Below, piece after piece: positions 60,301 to 64,000 of a stretch of 64,000 nt of DNA. Origin of the DNA: Sorghum bicolor (lineage: Eukaryota; Streptophyta; Magnoliopsida; Poales; Poaceae); assembly GCF_000003195.3 (NCBI RefSeq), contig NC_012878.2:58404629-58468628 (forward strand), written 5' to 3'. The position numbers and the translations under genes were made by a program. Below the pieces are notes generated by a model, which ran no database searches, was not told where the DNA came from, and saw only the letters and a program-made list of their open reading frames with translations. Position 1 is the first letter of the stretch, and each line of letters begins with the position of its first letter.

Positions 60301-61964
60301 CCTAGGAAAATTCATCAGAACAGGGAATTCACCTGAAGCAAGATTTTCAATCGTTCGAGTGGAGCAACAGCAGTACGTGACCTGTGCAAAACACAAATGA
60401 ACTAATTTAGAGCATGCAGGGACACTAATAGTTATCCAGATTCCAGGCCAATAGTTTGTTTAATTTACAAGCCAAAGTGAAGCACATCAATGAGCAAAGA
60501 CCATTTCATCAACATATCATTAAGATATTCCTAGTTCCCATCTGCGTTTTCAGTATGCATCATTTGAAAATGACCAAAACGAATTAAGTAGAAAAATAGT
60601 TTAGGCTCTGACTTCAGATGACTATTAAAGCATAATTTGGCTAGTCCTAACAATGGAAGACAAGATCAAGTCGCCATAGTCTTCTACCAACCAAGGACAT
60701 CAGATAAAGTAAACACTGGTAGGCCTTCAGTGTTGCTGATGTAGATGATATGCAGTGATGACAGATGACAATAGGAAGAACAATATACTACTCAAAAAAT
60801 GCTAAATACGTCTAAACTAATTCCAAATAACAAAAAGTGGCGAGAGGATGGGCAGAGACATCAACAGCAAAATTCTGATACATGAACTCAGTGACGAATC
60901 GTTCCTTTTTAGGTAGATTTGTCAGTTATTACTGAACAGTGAACACTGACCAAACCAGAAAGACAGCTCGCTATGTCTATCTAGAACACAGTTTTACTAT
61001 TTCCTTAAAAAAAACAAATCCATCCCCGGGTGAGCAAACTCTGTAGAGCGCTGGACGCATCCCTAGCAATTTAATACCAATAGTGAGAAGGAACCAAACG
61101 CACAAACAACAAACTACTGAGATTTAAGGTCCAAAAGAGGACCATTATGGCAACTGGCAAAGACGCATATGCATCTGGAATTTTTTAAATTATTCTTGGG
61201 AATGGAATCCTGTCTTGAGAATTAATAGCAGATCAACCAAAACTCAAGTATCCTCTGGCAAATGGTTTAGATCAGTGGAGAAGCATCGCCCATGGTCAAT
61301 GTGTTTCCCCGCGTGGTTTCCCAGCGAATCAAACCACCAGTCAACGAACCGAGATCTGAGTGGCTCGCGTCCAGGGTTTAAGACCTGTGCGAATCCAACA
61401 CAGATCACACGGGCCGCGCCCAACGATCGGCATCAAGTTGAGATAAGCCAGTCCAAGCAATTACACAACTCGTGACAAGCACGCACGCACACATCCCGTG
61501 ACAAGCACGCACGGAAACCCCCCAATTCCCTATACCAGGAGCCAGACGACACCCACACGGATCAAACTCTGGGTAGCCTATACAACAACAAAATCTCAGA
61601 AAGCCGAACCCAATTATACAACAACGAAATCCCAGAGCCGAACCCAATCAGGGAAACCCACACCTAGAACAACCGAATGGCACACGCACGTGAGGACAAA
61701 TCCAAGCCCAGGAGAACCGGAGGAGAAGGAGGACGATGACGACGAGAGGCGGAGGATCGGAGCAGGGGAGAAGGCGAGTGAAGGGAAGGGGACTCACACT
61801 CCTCCCGCGACGCCACCGGCGACGAGCGACTTGCAGATGGTGAGGATCTGGTGTCCGGGCGCCTTGACCCCCTCGCGCGCGAGCTTGGCCTCCTCCGCCA
61901 GGTTGACGATGGTGGTGACGGCCGTGTCGCCCCTGCTCTTCCCCACCACGTCCTCCGACGCCAT
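57375..61964 (-). CDS. ADNT1: Mitochondrial adenine nucleotide transporter ADNT1
   Basis: Eight exons on the minus strand: 61964-61798, 60381-60333, 59839-59676, 59454-59417, 58452-58340, 58211-58098, 57986-57648 and 57458-57375. All join in frame to 355 residues. ADNT1 is an inner-membrane carrier of the SLC25 family that in Arabidopsis exchanges cytosolic AMP for matrix ATP. Three repeats each carry the Px[D/E]xx[K/R] signature: PLERLK, PMDMVR and PLDVIR. Other matches to the known protein: VNLAEEA and EGVKAP at the N-terminus, FKGNGTNCARIVPNSAVKFF, LYRGWLPSVIGVVPYVGLNF, KGLVPNSVKVVPSIAIAF and the C-terminal RISD. The short matrix-side leader starts MASEDVVGKSRGD. Start: the only ATG in the open first exon, in a GC-rich context. 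Exon 4 is only 38 nt. The intron between exons 4 and 5 contains a LINE tail, and the intron between exons 3 and 4 and its neighbours are AT-rich. Confidence 0.95.
58874..58941 (+). mobile_element. LINE 3' tail fragment in an ADNT1 intron
   Basis: The sequence ATTGGGTTTCAACCCTAGCC, then CCCCAACTTGCTTGGGACT and a (TTG)5 tail is the same 3' end seen (inverted) at 44971. Only about 68 bases remain, so it is an extreme 5' truncation. It lies antisense to ADNT1. Confidence 0.7.
59891..59904. repeat. Poly-C tract in an ADNT1 intron
   Basis: Fourteen uninterrupted C followed by T and four more C, just upstream (in gene sense) of exon 3. Homopolymers of this length are prone to slippage and to sequencing error. 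Confidence 0.8.
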
Positions 61965-62813
61965 CTCTCCCCGCCCGGCTCGCCCGCGCCCGCCGAGGAC
62001 GAGGAGGTTGAGGACGCCGAGTCGGGCTCGACTCGAGCTGGGGTTTTGGCGGCGGTGGCGGTGGCGGCGGCGGCGGGAGGAGGGGGTAGGAGCGTTCGTG
62101 CGCGCGTGCGGTGATGAGCGAGAGAGGGGAGGCGGGTGAATAGAATAGAGAGGCGATGGGTGTTAAGCAGCTGGGGCCTGGGGCGGGCGTCTGGTTGCGG
62201 ACGCGATTAGCCCTCCCTGCTTTAGCGCAAGGAAATGCTACGTGCACGCGGGCGAAACCTACCCGCTGGTGCGGCTGGGGTCACGGAAGGAATGTTGGTG
62301 GAGTGGACCCACCGCGCAGTGATAGGGAATCGGGATGTGGTGTGTGCGCGGAGAGTTTCTGCGGCCCTGCGATTCGGGGGTGAGAGCCCCCGAGTGGAGA
62401 GATCTCGCCGTCCGTGCTCATCTCCTTCTCACCCCGCGCGATCATCGTTGGGATGCACGAGCGGGGCCCGCAGGTCAGTGGCACGCGCTGGGAGCTGTGG
62501 ATTAGTGAGGGCGTCAGGAGGTTAACGGAAACCTAGATCCGTCCGGGGCCGGGACGGCGTGCTCCGCCTCGCCTGCTGACTGGGCTCGTCTCATCAATGG
62601 CGATGCCGGCCCTTTTTTGGTTTATTTTATTCAAAATTCTTTTTCAAACAAGAGGCATGTGAAATATTATGTAACTGAATTATGTCGAGAACACGTGAGA
62701 AATGTCTGTGCCTCGCATGTGAAGTTTTTTTGTGTGCATCTTGGATCTAGGCATGTTTCTTTTAAATATTGTAAAAAACCTATACTTGAAAGGATATGCT
62801 TAGGGCCTTGTTT
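61965..62813. other. ADNT1 leader/promoter and intergenic DNA
   Basis: GC-rich until about 62600; the part next to 61964 is the leader of ADNT1 (minus). GGC/CCG microsatellite-like runs lie at 62044-62085. No other gene was recognised; overlapping frames on both strands reflect composition. AT-rich after 62610. Confidence 0.45.
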
Positions 62814-62936
62814 AGATTTAGTCGGATTCACATCAATCTACATGTGTTGAGGTGGATTAGAGTGGAATTTGAACTAAATTTCACACAAATCCACACCAAC
62901 ACATATGGATTGAACCGACAACATCCAAACAATGCC
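62814..62936. mobile_element. Short MITE with GGCCTTGTTTAG-like ends
   Basis: The left end GGCCTTGTTTAGATTTAG and the right end CATCCAAACAATGCC are 123 bp apart, with TAG on both flanks (62811-62813 and 62937-62939). The interior is a fold-back (TCCACACCAACACAT against ACATGTGTTGAGGTGGA) unlike the larger family, so it is a distinct subfamily. Confidence 0.75.
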
Positions 62937-63067
62937 TAGGATATGTTTGGATCCCATGGGTTATTAATAACTAACAACGAGAAATCAGCTCTACTTCATT
63001 CAAACAGCAGGAAGGTGGGCTAGATAAAATTAGCTCACACGGGGTGATAGTTCATTGCTAATTTTAT

Positions 63068-63277
63068 GGGGGTGTTTGGGACTGCTCTGCTCCACGTTTT
63101 TCAACTCCGCTCTATGTTTTTTAGCTAAACGGTTTTAACTCCACGCACTCAGTTCGAGGAAAAAGGTGGAGTTGTAAGAGCATCTAAAGAGGTACTCCAT
63201 AAACTCCAGTTTTTTGTGAAGCTGCTCTATGGTGGAGTTTGTGGAGCAGAGTTCGTGAAACAGTGCCAAACACCCCC
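63068..63277. mobile_element. Tourist-like MITE (GGGGGTGTTTGG ends)
   Basis: Perfect inverted ends GGGGGTGTTTGG and CCAAACACCCCC enclose 210 bp, with TAT on both flanks (63065-63067 and 63278-63280). The interior is fold-back, with repeated CTCCGCTCTA and TAGAGCAG-like motifs. Confidence 0.8.
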
Positions 63278-63280
63278 TAT

Positions 63281-64000
63281 ATACACCGTGTAACCTAAGA
63301 TCCAACATGTTTGTATGGGCTAATAGTTACTGTAGATGAGTAGCTTTTAGCATGGCCAATAGTTAATATTAGACGTTCCAGATATGTTTCACCTTTTACT
63401 TAAAATCATTTTATGTTAACTTTGATTGTCGAACATGTACCAACCCAAAGGGGTCTTTGTTTGTTCTAAACCAAACTGTACTAAGATTGATCAAGTTTAT
63501 AGAATAACAGTAACATTTTACAATATTATCACATCAGCGTCATTAAATAAGCATATAGGTTCATAATTTATCTCCTCGGTGTGTAGTATGGCAACACTCT
63601 TTTGTCGAAAACCTTTTTGGGTTACAAAGTTCCATTTACTATAAATTTATTAAATCTCTTATAAATTCCAAAACGAAGGGACTAAATAATTGATGCCTTT
63701 TTGTTTCATCTATGTATACAAAATACAAAGAAAGAGAGAGAGAAAGAGAAAGAGCATTGCTTGGTTCCTACGGCTCGGGGGGTGGAGTTTGGTGGATGTC
63801 TCGCACCGCGGACACAAATCACAAAACGACATTTCTGTGGCGCTGCTGGGCCATGCAGCAGCGGCATTCGCCACGTACCAAACCAACTCATTACTAACAA
63901 CAGTCACAAAATTATTTGCAATTAATAAAAACCCTTTGAAAAAAAAAAGAAGGAAATTTCCTCGCTCGCTCTTTTTTGCATTTGGGTTTGGATTAGATTT
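63281..64000. other. Intergenic DNA to the end of the window
   Basis: AT-rich, with no gene recognised. A GAGAAA-type microsatellite lies at about 63733-63756. The small frames at 63701-63925 on both strands have no known domain. Confidence 0.4.

Overview
The window is plant nuclear DNA, most likely from a panicoid grass such as Sorghum or a close relative. I infer this from seven spliced or intronless genes with GC-rich first exons typical of grasses, from intergenic DNA packed with short inverted-repeat MITEs (the GGCCTTGTTTAG family alone has about 16 copies or fragments), and from Helitron, hAT, LINE and PIF-type gene-capturing elements. No bacterial operons, CRISPR arrays or tRNA/rRNA genes were seen.

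Layout: 0-3.8 kb is non-genic (a large TTA microsatellite and MITEs). Two same-strand S-type anion channel genes of the SLAH2/3 type lie at 3.83-5.79 kb (one 103-bp intron) and 10.87-12.53 kb (intronless), with a hAT element carrying a perfect 8-bp target duplication between them. From 12.9 to 17.1 kb a 4.2-kb non-autonomous Helitron, in reverse orientation, has split a MITE; further MITEs, some nested, follow to 20.4 kb. An ABI-like SCAR/WAVE-complex subunit gene (20.99-23.27 kb, +) is convergent with a calcium-dependent protein kinase gene (27.61-24.37 kb, -). A gene for a protein with eleven Cys/His zinc-binding repeats of the WRKY19-associated type lies at 31.51-29.55 kb (-), with a probable leader intron reaching about 33.14 kb. 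From 33.4 to 44 kb there is only repeat-rich intergenic DNA, including a PIF-like element at 42.67-43.42 kb.

A LAZ1/TMEM184 family gene (45.58-48.92 kb, +) has eight coding exons, a LINE fragment in its leader intron and a duplicated, dead copy of an exon start in intron 5. It is followed by a PPR pseudogene (about 50.3-50.7 kb, -) and a TIR element that has captured the N-terminal part of a respiratory burst oxidase (RBOH) gene, now broken by a stop and a frameshift (51.6-53.3 kb). An intronless plant MLKL pseudokinase gene (54.40-56.67 kb, +) and the mitochondrial adenine nucleotide carrier ADNT1 (61.96-57.38 kb, -) complete the gene set; the last 2 kb hold two more MITEs.

The genes do not form one pathway. 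Calcium-dependent kinases are known to activate SLAC/SLAH channels, and MLKL, LAZ1 and RBOH families are tied to immunity and cell death, but linkage here is probably coincidental. Exon boundaries were worked out by hand from GT/AG sites, reading-frame continuity and remembered family structure; nothing was checked by alignment or transcript data. I found no clearly new multi-gene system. The most distinctive items are the gene-capturing elements and the Helitron-in-MITE insertion.
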